Assembly (NCBI GenBank): GCA_030838815.1
Contig: JAUZEX010000933.1
Location: 1 to 13,924 of the forward strand
Reading direction: 5' to 3'
Length of the DNA stretch: 13,924 nt
Source: Actinomycetota bacterium
Lineage (GTDB): Bacteria; Actinomycetota; Acidimicrobiia; IMCC26256; BP-133
In this document: piece by piece, positions 7,095-12,922 of the stretch
Numbering within the stretch: position 1 is the stretch's first letter
Layout of the letters: each line of letters starts with the position of its first letter
Translations under genes and position numbers: made by a program
Notes under the pieces: generated by a model
The model's input: the letters and a program-made list of their open reading frames with translations, nothing else
The model's database searches: none
Told to the model about the DNA's origin: nothing

Positions 7095-7895
7095 TCACAG
7101 GAGATCCAGTCCGGCCAAACGGTCCTGGACCGCCAACGGGGTGAAGCGCTGCAGGTGCCAACCCAGGCGGGCCTCCCACCCGACGGGCACCATGGCGGGG
7201 TTGCGGTCGGCGGCGGCCAGGATGGCCCGGGCGACGGCCTCGGGCGGATGACCCCGGCGGAAGATCTTCTCCATGCGGCGGCGGGTGCGGGCGTCGCCCC
7301 GGTCCCCGAGGTAACGGGTGGAGCCGACGATCGGGGTGTCGATCACACCGGGGCAGACGGCGGTCACGCCGACGCCGGACGGCGCCCAGTCGGCCCGGAG
7401 GCAGCGGGACAGGGCCAGCACGGCGGCCTTGGTCGCCACGTAGGCGCCCTCGGTGGCCCGCATCGTGTAGGCCAAGCCCGAGGAGACGTTGACGACCTGC
7501 CCGGAGCGCCGGGCGAGCATGGGCGGACCGAAGGCGGCACAGGCGTGCACGACGCCGTCGAGGTTGACGGAGCGGATCCAGCGCCAGTCGTCGACCGACA
7601 TGTCGGCGAACCGGCCGGTCATGCCGACCCCGGCGTTGTTGACGAGAACGTCGACCGGGCCGGTGCGCTCGGCCAGGGCGGCCACGCCGGCGGCGTCGGT
7701 CACGTCGCAGCCCTCCGCCCGACCCGACCCGCCCCGCTCGGCGCAGAGGGCGGCGGTCTTCTCGGCCGCTTCCCCGTCGATGTCGGCGCACACCACGGTG
7801 GCGCCGCCGGCGGCGAAGGCGGCCGCCGTGGCCCGGCCGATCCCGCCGCCCGCCCCGGTCACGACGACGAGCTTTCCCGGAACCTTGTTGACCAT
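7095..7895 (-). CDS. Short-chain dehydrogenase/reductase (SDR)
   Basis: The product is a 266-residue classical SDR. The cofactor motif TGAGGGIG is at 13-20, Asp38 and Asp40 end beta-2 (CADID, favouring NAD over NADP), and NNAG is at 86-89. The catalytic tetrad is Asn111, Ser139, Tyr152 and Lys156 (YVATK), followed by the PG motif (VCPGVIDTP). The expected role is oxidation of a secondary alcohol or reduction of a ketone; the substrate is unknown. The start ATG at 7895-7893 has no Shine-Dalgarno, but a promoter placed to initiate within a few bases of it suggests a leaderless mRNA. The start codon lies inside a perfect 17-bp operator, so codons 2-3 (GTCAAC) are also an operator half-site. It is divergent from the TetR gene, which is probably its repressor, and heads the minus-strand oxidative cluster. 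Confidence 0.93.
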   Translation of the reverse strand: MVNKVPGKLVVVTGAGGGIGRATAAAFAAGGATVVCADIDGEAAEKTAALCAERGGSGRAEGCDVTDAAGVAALAERTGPVDVLVNNAGVGMTGRFADMSVDDWRWIRSVNLDGVVHACAAFGPPMLARRSGQVVNVSSGLAYTMRATEGAYVATKAAVLALSRCLRADWAPSGVGVTAVCPGVIDTPIVGSTRYLGDRGDARTRRRMEKIFRRGHPPEAVARAILAAADRNPAMVPVGWEARLGWHLQRFTPLAVQDRLAGLDLL

Positions 7896-7903
7896 GAGTC
7901 AAC
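7887..7903. promoter_or_regulatory. Operator O1, overlaps the SDR start codon
   Basis: GTTGAC-CATGA-GTCAAC: perfect 6-bp arms with a 5-base spacer. It covers the SDR start codon and predicted transcription start. It has the same architecture as O2, whose centre is 30 bp away (about three helical turns). It is probably bound by the divergent TetR protein. Confidence 0.75.
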
Positions 7904-7932
7904 ACCCTACTCGACTATTGACTGCAGGTCAA
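7904..7932 (-). promoter_or_regulatory. SDR promoter
   Basis: On the minus strand, TTGACC (7932-7927) and TAGGGT (7909-7904) are spaced by exactly 17 bases. Initiation would fall at about 7898-7895, at or next to the ATG, giving a leaderless or nearly leaderless transcript. The -35 lies in operator O2 and the start point in O1, so repressor binding should block it. Confidence 0.6.
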
Positions 7933-7939
7933 TTAGACT
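7911..7939 (+). promoter_or_regulatory. Promoter of the TetR gene
   Basis: TCGACT (7911-7916) and TAGACT (7934-7939) match four of six positions each of the -35 and -10 consensus, with a 17-base spacer that is exactly operator O2. Initiation about seven bases after the -10 lands on the A of the ATG at 7946, predicting a leaderless mRNA and autorepression. Confidence 0.5.
7917..7933. promoter_or_regulatory. Operator O2, between the divergent promoters
   Basis: ATTGAC-TGCAG-GTCAAT: perfect 6-bp arms with a 5-base spacer, matching O1 in form. It fills the 17-bp spacer of the predicted tetR promoter and contains the -35 of the SDR promoter, so one bound dimer could block both directions. Confidence 0.75.
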
Positions 7940-7945
7940 GTCCGT

Positions 7946-8554
7946 ATGCAAACCGCCGCCACCAGCCGCCGCCTCGGCCCCGACGCCCGGCGGGCCCAGC
8001 TGGTCGGCGTCGGCCTGGCCCTCATGAAGGAGATGCCCTTCGACGAGGTGACGGCCGAACTCGTCGCCCGGGCCGGCGGCGTGTCCAAGGGCCTGGTCTT
8101 CCACTACTTCCCCACTACCCGCGACCTGCAGGTGGCGATCCTGCGGGCCGCCACCGCCGAGTTGCTGGCCGACCTCGACGTCGGCGCCGGCCTGCCGCCC
8201 GACGAGCGGCTCCGCGTCGGTCTCGAGGCGTTCGTCCGCTACATCGAGCAGCAGCCGGCCAGCTACCAGGCGGTGGTCCGCCGGGCCGGCTCGGACGAGC
8301 AGCTCCTGGCCGTCTTCGAGGACACCCGGGCGGCCGTGGTGGACATCGTGGCCGCCACCCTCGGCCTCTCCGAGCTCCCGGCCGCCCTGCGGCTGGTCAT
8401 CCGGGGTTGGATCGCCATGGTCGAGGAGTGCGTCCTCCACTGGCTCGACGACCGGCCCATCGCCCGGGAGGAGCTGGTGGAGTTCCTCCGCCGGGCGGCG
8501 CTCACGATGCTGCCCGACGCCCTCAGGCTCGGCGGGGCCGCCCTTTCACCGTAA
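7946..8554 (+). CDS. TetR family transcriptional repressor
   Basis: The product is 202 residues. The N-terminal helix-turn-helix at about 33-56 is typical TetR (FDEVTAELVARAGGVSKG then LVFHYFPTTRDL). The remaining 140 residues are helical with a hydrophobic pocket region and would bind an unknown small ligand. The ATG at 7946 has no Shine-Dalgarno, consistent with the leaderless promoter placed directly before it. It is divergent from the SDR gene across two matching palindromes, so it probably represses both itself and the SDR. Whether it also controls the hydrolase, diiron oxygenase and BVMO depends on readthrough past the hairpin at 7035-7082. The last 32 bases overlap tail-to-tail with the esterase gene on the other strand. 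Confidence 0.93.
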   Translation: MQTAATSRRLGPDARRAQLVGVGLALMKEMPFDEVTAELVARAGGVSKGLVFHYFPTTRDLQVAILRAATAELLADLDVGAGLPPDERLRVGLEAFVRYIEQQPASYQAVVRRAGSDEQLLAVFEDTRAAVVDIVAATLGLSELPAALRLVIRGWIAMVEECVLHWLDDRPIAREELVEFLRRAALTMLPDALRLGGAALSP

Positions 8555-9938
8555 GGGCCCCACGGCCCCGGGGCCGCGTCCCGGTGCGGCCGGGCCCGAG
8601 CGGCGGGTGGCGGCCGATCGTCCCCGCCGCCACGCCGGTGGCCACCGCCGTCGGCGCCGGCGCCGGCGGACCCTCGACGTGAAGAGCGTCGGGCGGGGCC
8701 TGGAGCGCCGCATCGGTCGGTGCCGGCTCGGGCCCCGGCTTGGGCGCCGGCTTGGGCGCCCCCACCGCCACCGCCGTCACCCCGGACGGCTCCGGCGCCG
8801 CCGTCACGCCGGTGGAGGCGAACCACCCCGAGACCCAGGGCAGGGACGAGAAGAGGTTGCGCCGCCACACCAGCCAGTTGTGGGACTCGTCGGCGAAGTC
8901 GTGGAAGGCGACCGGCACGCCCCGTCGTTCGAAGACACGGGAGAGCTCGACAGATTCGCTGCGCGACCCCCCGTCGGCCGCGCCCACGTCGAGGTAGACC
9001 CCGAGCGGGCGGGTGAGCGGGATCGCCGGCAGGTACTCGCCCGGTGTGTTGGCCCGTTCCGCGGCCCGGTCCGAACCGAAGAGGTCACCGGTGTAGACGT
9101 TGTGGTCGGGGCGGTCGTAGCCGGAGTGGGAGACAATCCCCGAAAAGCGGTCCTGGTGGCGCAGGACCAGGTTGAGAGCGCAGTAGCCGCCGGTCGACAG
9201 ACCCCCGATGGCGCGGGCGGCCCGGTCCGGGATCGTGCGGTAGTTGGCGTCGACGTAGTCGACGACGTCGTCCACGAGATAGGTCTGCACCAGCGGCCCG
9301 CCGGCGACGTCCTCGCACTCGGTGTCCCGCCGGTAGCCGCCGTTGAGGTCGGGCATCACAACGATGAAGGGGGCGATCTCATGCCGGGAGAGGAGGTCGT
9401 CCATGGCCCGGTCGACCCAGCCGCCCCGGATCCAGTCCACGGAGATGCCGGGCGAGCCGTGCATGAGGTACAGCACCGGGAACCGTCCGGCCGGACGGGC
9501 GGGATCGAAGTACTGCGGCGGGAGGTAGACGTAGGTGTCGCGGGCGCCGATGCCTGAAGCGGGGCCGTCGACCTTGACCTTTTCGACGGTGCCGTGGTCG
9601 GGCATCGTGGCCGGCGCCGCCATCGCCTCCCCCGCCGGCCGGGCCGAGACGGCGGCGACGGGGTGGCTCACGAGATCGGGCGAGACGTCCCCGAAGAGAG
9701 CGTGGAAGCTCGGGATGTAGGAGTAGTGGTCGTTGACCGCGGTGGCGGTGGCGGCCAGGGCGAAGGTGACGGTGGCCAGGACCAGGGAGAGGCGTCGCAG
9801 CCCGAGGCGCCACCCGCCGACCACCGGGCGCCCCGCCCCGCGCCGCCTGCGCCGCCGGATGCCGAGCGCGAGCGCGGCCACCGGCCAGGCGACTGTTCCG
9901 CCGCCGAGCAGGGCAAGAAACCACCATGAGATCAGCAT
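8523..9938 (-). CDS. Membrane-anchored esterase-family (antigen 85 / EstD-like) alpha/beta hydrolase
   Basis: The product is 471 residues. Two N-terminal hydrophobic helices (about 2-26 and 50-66), split by a basic loop (RRRRRR), precede the motif NDHYSYIPSFHALFGD. That motif suggests an actinobacterial cell-envelope esterase with an extracytoplasmic catalytic domain. The esterase domain (about 110-375) shows YLMHGSPG, the nucleophile elbow GGLSTGG (Ser248) and His353 in DESHNW. It may act as an acyl/mycolyl-transferase-like enzyme or carboxylesterase; the substrate is not evident. The C-terminal tail of about 95 residues is low-complexity Pro/Ala/Arg (KPAPKPGPEPAP), unusual after this domain, and its end overlaps the convergent TetR gene by 32 bases. 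The start ATG at 9938-9936 has a weak GAAGGG upstream. It is divergent from another esterase of the same family. Confidence 0.88.
   Translation of the reverse strand: MLISWWFLALLGGGTVAWPVAALALGIRRRRRRGAGRPVVGGWRLGLRRLSLVLATVTFALAATATAVNDHYSYIPSFHALFGDVSPDLVSHPVAAVSARPAGEAMAAPATMPDHGTVEKVKVDGPASGIGARDTYVYLPPQYFDPARPAGRFPVLYLMHGSPGISVDWIRGGWVDRAMDDLLSRHEIAPFIVVMPDLNGGYRRDTECEDVAGGPLVQTYLVDDVVDYVDANYRTIPDRAARAIGGLSTGGYCALNLVLRHQDRFSGIVSHSGYDRPDHNVYTGDLFGSDRAAERANTPGEYLPAIPLTRPLGVYLDVGAADGGSRSESVELSRVFERRGVPVAFHDFADESHNWLVWRRNLFSSLPWVSGWFASTGVTAAPEPSGVTAVAVGAPKPAPKPGPEPAPTDAALQAPPDALHVEGPPAPAPTAVATGVAAGTIGRHPPLGPGRTGTRPRGRGALTVKGRPRRA
8563..8591. terminator. GC palindromes just after the TetR stop
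   Basis: CGGCCCCGGGGCCG (8563-8576) is a perfect 14-bp palindrome starting nine bases after the TetR stop. An alternative stem pairs GGCCGC (8572-8577) with GCGGCC (8586-8591). There is no T-tract, and the bases also code for the esterase tail. A terminator role for TetR is inferred from position only. Confidence 0.3.
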
Positions 9939-10004
9939 GGCGGCCCTTCGTCGCGCACTGGATCACCCTCCGGACAATGCGACCCGCTTACCGTGGGGCA
10001 CAGT

Positions 10005-10958
10005 ATGCGCGCGTTCTCGATGAGGAGTGAATCAGCCCCCGGGGCGCCGTCCACAGCGGGCAGTCAGGTGCGACGTCGCGGCCGGCTGCGGGCGCCCGTC
10101 ACCGTCCTCATTGCCGCCGCGCTCTTCGGGCTGGCAGGGGCCGAATCGTCGGCCGTGGCGTCGTCACCGGCCCGGGGCGGGCCGGCACACGCCGTCCCCG
10201 CCGGCCGGGTCGAGATCCTGCAGCTGCCGTCGGGGGACGCCGACGGTCGGGTCCGCGAAGTCTGGGTCTACCGGCCACCGGCCGCCGAACGGGGCGACCT
10301 GCCCGTTATGTACTTCCTTCACGGCTACCCCGGTGGAGACCGCAACGCCGAGAGCATCGGGTTGCCGTCCCTCCTCGACCAGGCCTTCGGGCGACGGCAC
10401 CGTCCGTTCGTCGTCGCCATCCCCGACGGCGGGAGTGCCATCCACCCCGACACCGAGTGGGCCGACTCCGTCGACGGCCGGGTACGGCTCGAGCACTTCG
10501 TGACCGACACGCTGGTGCGGGCGGTGGAGGGCCCCCATCCCCGGGGCCGGCGGCACCGGGCCATCGCCGGGTTCTCGATGGGCGGCTACGGCGCCATGAA
10601 CATCGCCCTGCGCCACCCCGGGCTCTACGGCCAGGTCGTCTCGATCGCCGGCTACTTCCACCCCGACGATCCCGACCGGATGGGCGGCGGCCAGGCCGGC
10701 TGGGCCAGCGCCAACAGCCCCGACCGTCTGCTGCCCAACGGACGGCGGATGCACGTGCTGCTCGTCGACGCCGCCCGCGAGCGCGATCCGCTCATCAAGG
10801 GTGAGGCTTCCCGCTTCGCCCATCTGGCCCGCCAGGCCGGCCTCCATCCGACCCTGGCCGTCGCTCCCGGCGGGCACGACTGGCCGATGGTGGGGAGCCA
10901 GGTACCGACCGTGGCCCACTTCCTCGACCGTGGCTGGCCCCGGCGCCGCCATCCCTGA
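10005..10958 (+). CDS. Secreted esterase-family (antigen 85 / EstD-like) hydrolase
   Basis: The product is about 317 residues. After a long basic N-region (RRRGRLRAP) comes a hydrophobic signal core (VTVLIAAALFGLAG), so the protein is exported. The esterase domain carries YFLHGYPGG, the nucleophile elbow GFSMGGYG (Ser191) and His291 in PGGHDW. The loop HPDTEWADS resembles the substrate-binding loop of the family. It is related to the divergent esterase at 8523-9938 but lacks its second membrane helix and its Pro-rich tail. The start is uncertain: GTG 9993, ATG 10005 and ATG 10020 are all in frame and none has a clear Shine-Dalgarno. I chose the first ATG. A TACCGT hexamer (9989-9994) could be a -10 giving a near-leaderless message. 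The roughly 55-65 bases separating it from the other esterase must hold both promoters. Confidence 0.87.
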   Translation: MRAFSMRSESAPGAPSTAGSQVRRRGRLRAPVTVLIAAALFGLAGAESSAVASSPARGGPAHAVPAGRVEILQLPSGDADGRVREVWVYRPPAAERGDLPVMYFLHGYPGGDRNAESIGLPSLLDQAFGRRHRPFVVAIPDGGSAIHPDTEWADSVDGRVRLEHFVTDTLVRAVEGPHPRGRRHRAIAGFSMGGYGAMNIALRHPGLYGQVVSIAGYFHPDDPDRMGGGQAGWASANSPDRLLPNGRRMHVLLVDAARERDPLIKGEASRFAHLARQAGLHPTLAVAPGGHDWPMVGSQVPTVAHFLDRGWPRRRHP

Positions 10959-10991
10959 GCCGAAGCCCTACCGGACGTCCAATATCCCCAC

Positions 10992-11015
10992 TCCGGGGGA
11001 CACCGGCGCCCCGGA
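10992..11015 (+). terminator. Hairpin downstream of the secreted esterase
   Basis: TCCGGGG (10992-10998) pairs with CCCCGGA (11009-11015) around a 10-base loop, 34 bases after the esterase stop. No T-run follows. It is the only notable structure in the 124-base gap before the repeat protein gene. Confidence 0.35.
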
Positions 11016-11082
11016 CGACGGGTACCGTCTCGAAGGGTTCGCCGCGACGCTCCCGCGCCGCACTTGGGATCGGAGGCCGGCC

Positions 11083-11376
11083 GTGGAGCTGATCGAAGGG
11101 CTGGGGCTCGGGGGAGCAGGGAACGACGTCGTGAAGGCCGTCGAATCGGCCATCGAGCAGAGTCGACCGGCCGTCGAGGCCGCCCTGCGCAACGCCCGTC
11201 CGGCCCTGGAGGCCAGCCTGCGGGCCGCCGGGCCGGCCCTGGCCGGGATCGTGGCCGCCAGCCTGCCCGCCCTCCAGGAGGTGGCCCGGGCAGTCGTTCC
11301 GGCTGTCGGAGAGGTGGTGCGTACGGCGCTGTCGAGCGTCGGAGAGGGCGTCCCGGGGGTGTCGTCAAGCGCCTGA
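11083..11376 (+). CDS. Small protein of Pro-punctuated 11-residue amphipathic repeats
   Basis: The product is 97 residues, with no signal peptide and no recognised family. After a short lead (MELIEGLGLGGAGNDVV), residues 18-83 are six consecutive 11-residue units. The last five begin with Pro-Ala-(Val/Leu) at exact spacing (Pro29, 40, 51, 62, 73); the first has Lys18 in place of Pro. Consensus is P-A-(V/L)-E-x-(A/V)-(L/V)-R-x-x-x, and residues 84-94 look like a decayed seventh copy. Each unit is an amphipathic helix of three turns. Proline-punctuated 11/22-mers are the hallmark of exchangeable apolipoproteins, and 11-mers also occur in LEA proteins, so lipid-surface or membrane association is a reasonable inference. 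The GTG at 11083 is chosen because GGAGG (11072-11076) lies six bases upstream. The frame extends further back but only inside the esterase gene. Confidence 0.75.
   Translation: MELIEGLGLGGAGNDVVKAVESAIEQSRPAVEAALRNARPALEASLRAAGPALAGIVAASLPALQEVARAVVPAVGEVVRTALSSVGEGVPGVSSSA
11134..11331 (+). repeat. Six 33-bp coding repeats
   Basis: Six 33-base units encode the 11-residue repeats described for the small protein at 11083-11376. Protein periodicity is exact, while the DNA copies have diverged at many positions. This implies old duplication kept by selection on the protein rather than recent slippage. Confidence 0.7.
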
Positions 11377-11438
11377 CCTCGGCGTTCTCTCAGGAGCATC
11401 ACCCCGATCAGCCCGCCTGGCCTTTACGATTTCCTGGC

Positions 11439-11455
11439 GGGATGTGTCCCATCCC
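11439..11455 (+). other. Small hairpin directly before the microprotein ribosome site
   Basis: GGGATG (11439-11444) and CATCCC (11450-11455) pair around TGTCC, ending one base before AAAGGAG (11457-11463). It could mark the end of the upstream transcript or tune translation. A TACGAT hexamer (11425-11430) is a possible -10 for the microprotein, with no convincing -35. Confidence 0.35.
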
Positions 11456-11469
11456 CAAAGGAGATTGAC

Positions 11470-11589
11470 ATGGAGACCCTGGGCCTCGTGACCGTCCTCG
11501 TCGTCGGAGCCGGCGTGCTGGCCGCGGCTGCCGCCGTCGTGGTGAGCATGCCCGACATCAACCGGTACCGCCGTCTGAAGAAGATGTAG
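11470..11589 (+). CDS. DUF6893-like single-pass membrane microprotein
   Basis: The product is 39 residues. The N-terminal two thirds is one hydrophobic helix (LGLVTVLVVGAGVLAAAAAV), and the C-terminus is a short basic tail, SMPDINRYRRLKKM. The SxPDxxRYxRxxxM ending matches my recollection of the actinobacterial small-protein family DUF6893, whose function is unknown. AAAGGAG (11457-11463) lies six bases before the ATG. By the positive-inside rule the tail should face the cytoplasm. The gene ends 37 bases before the histidine kinase start, so it may be co-transcribed with the two-component genes. Confidence 0.75.
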   Translation: METLGLVTVLVVGAGVLAAAAAVVVSMPDINRYRRLKKM

Positions 11590-11626
11590 CCCCGGGACGG
11601 GCCCTCCGATCGGGGATGATCTCCGG

Positions 11627-12922
11627 GTGCGACCGGTCGGAGGCCCGAGCAGTGACACCCCGCCGGTTTCGGACGCCCACGATCCGGACGCCCACGATCC
11701 GGACGCCCATCGATCGGCGGCCCATCAATCGTCGGCCCATGAATCGGCTGCACTGCGGGTTGTCACCGAGGCCGTCCTCGGGCTGGCCGGGGAGCCGTCG
11801 CTCGAGCCCGTCCTGGAACGGCTGGTTCAGGCGGTGCGGGATCTCGTCGGGGCCCGCTACGCCGCGCTTGGCATCCCCGACGAGGAAGGCACCGGCTTCG
11901 ATCGCTTCATCACGTCCGGGATGAGCGACGAGCTGATCGAGGCGATCGGCCCGCTCCCCCGCACCCACGGCCTGTTGGCGGCCATGCTCACCGACCCCGA
12001 GCCGTACCGCACCGACGACATCCGGGCCGACCCCCGCTTCGAGTGGTGGCCCGAGGCCCATCCCCGGATGCGGTCGTTCCTCGGCGTGCCCCTGCTGTTC
12101 AAGGGCGACATCGTCGGTGCCTTCTACCTGACCGACAAGGACAGCGGGTTCGACGAGGCCGACGTCGATCTGGTGCGGGGCCTGGCCGCCCACGCCGCCG
12201 TCCTCATCGAGAACGCCCGCCTGTTCGAGGCCAGTCGGGAGCGCTCCATCGCCGAGGAGCGCAGCCGCCTGGCCCGGGATCTCCACGACGCCCTCACGCA
12301 GCGGCTCTTCGGGCTCAACCTCACGCTGGAGGCGGCGGCCGCCACCGCCGTCGGCCCCGACCCGGCGCCGACGGTGGAGGCCATCCACCTGGCCCGGGGC
12401 CTGGTCGACTCGGCCCTGGTCGAGCTGCGGACGCTGATCTTCGAGCTGCGGCCGCCGGCGCTGGAGGCCGACGGCCTCCTGGGCGCCCTCCGCAAGCACG
12501 CCGAGCTGTTGAGCCGGGCTCACGGCGTGCCGGTGACGGTGACCGACGCCCGGCCCCCCGCCGCCGGCCGGCCGGGAGCGGGCGGGGAGCGGGAGCTGTG
12601 GCGGGTGGCGGAGGAGGCGCTGTCCAACGCGCTGCGCCACGCCGGGGCTTCGAAGGTGACGGTGACCGTGGCCGAGGAGGCGGCGGCGGAGCCAGACCGG
12701 TCCGGTGGCCGCACGCTGCTCCTGGTCGGCGACGACGGCGTCGGGTTCGATCCGGCGGCACGGTCGATCGCCTCCCGCCGGCTCGGCCTGGTGTCGATGC
12801 GGGAGCGGATGGAGGCCGCCGGCGGGACGTTCGAGATCGTGTCCGCTGCCGGTCGGGGGACCACCGTCCGGGCCGCCGTTCCGAATGAAGGCGGGGCGGG
12901 GCGGCCGGAGGCGGACCAGTGA
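11627..12922 (+). CDS. GAF-domain sensor histidine kinase (NarL/DosS type)
   Basis: The product is 431 residues and cytosolic, with no membrane helix. In order it has a His-rich pentapeptide repeat (16-40), a GAF domain (about 45-200), a HisKA_3 dimerisation domain with the phospho-acceptor His220 in RLARDLHDALTQRL, and a HATPase with N-box EEALSNALRHA (Asn334) and G-box DDGVGFD. The GAF has the block HPRMRSFLGVP, then 22 residues from His145 to Tyr167 in FYLTDK. This matches the spacing of the heme ligand His149 and distal Tyr171 that I recall for mycobacterial DosS, though DosS has two GAF domains. The start is the GTG at 11627, the only suitable in-frame start, with a weak upstream GGGGAT. 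The stop overlaps the response regulator start as GTGA. It should autophosphorylate and pass phosphate to that regulator. Confidence 0.92.
   Translation: MRPVGGPSSDTPPVSDAHDPDAHDPDAHRSAAHQSSAHESAALRVVTEAVLGLAGEPSLEPVLERLVQAVRDLVGARYAALGIPDEEGTGFDRFITSGMSDELIEAIGPLPRTHGLLAAMLTDPEPYRTDDIRADPRFEWWPEAHPRMRSFLGVPLLFKGDIVGAFYLTDKDSGFDEADVDLVRGLAAHAAVLIENARLFEASRERSIAEERSRLARDLHDALTQRLFGLNLTLEAAAATAVGPDPAPTVEAIHLARGLVDSALVELRTLIFELRPPALEADGLLGALRKHAELLSRAHGVPVTVTDARPPAAGRPGAGGERELWRVAEEALSNALRHAGASKVTVTVAEEAAAEPDRSGGRTLLLVGDDGVGFDPAARSIASRRLGLVSMRERMEAAGGTFEIVSAAGRGTTVRAAVPNEGGAGRPEADQ
11672..11746 (+). repeat. Five 15-bp repeats encoding a His pentapeptide array
   Basis: The first two units are identical (GACGCCCACGATCCG); three more are diverged. 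They encode DAHDP, DAHDP, DAHRS, AAHQS and SAHES, each with Ala-His at the same place. The array forms the N-terminal extension of the histidine kinase. Confidence 0.8.

Noticed and set aside
7637..7660. TTGAC...GTCGAC-like inverted repeat in the SDR gene as a third operator
   Set aside because: The spacer is six bases, the right half-site has a mismatch, and it lies inside codons for the conserved NNAG region, which explains the sequence.
3565..7895. Equivalence to the mycobacterial mymA operon
   Set aside because: A flavin monooxygenase, lipase and SDR are shared in kind. However, the regulator is TetR rather than AraC type, no adh or fadD13 equivalent is present, and an AurF-like gene is added.
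6086..8027. Plus-strand frames opposite the hydrolase and SDR (6086-7003, 7155-8027)
   Set aside because: They are shadow translations. The second would also run through the operators and the TetR start.
10801..11082. Upstream part of the open frame of the 11-mer repeat protein
   Set aside because: Most of it overlaps the esterase out of frame. No in-frame ATG, GTG or TTG follows the esterase stop until the GTG at 11083, which has a good Shine-Dalgarno.
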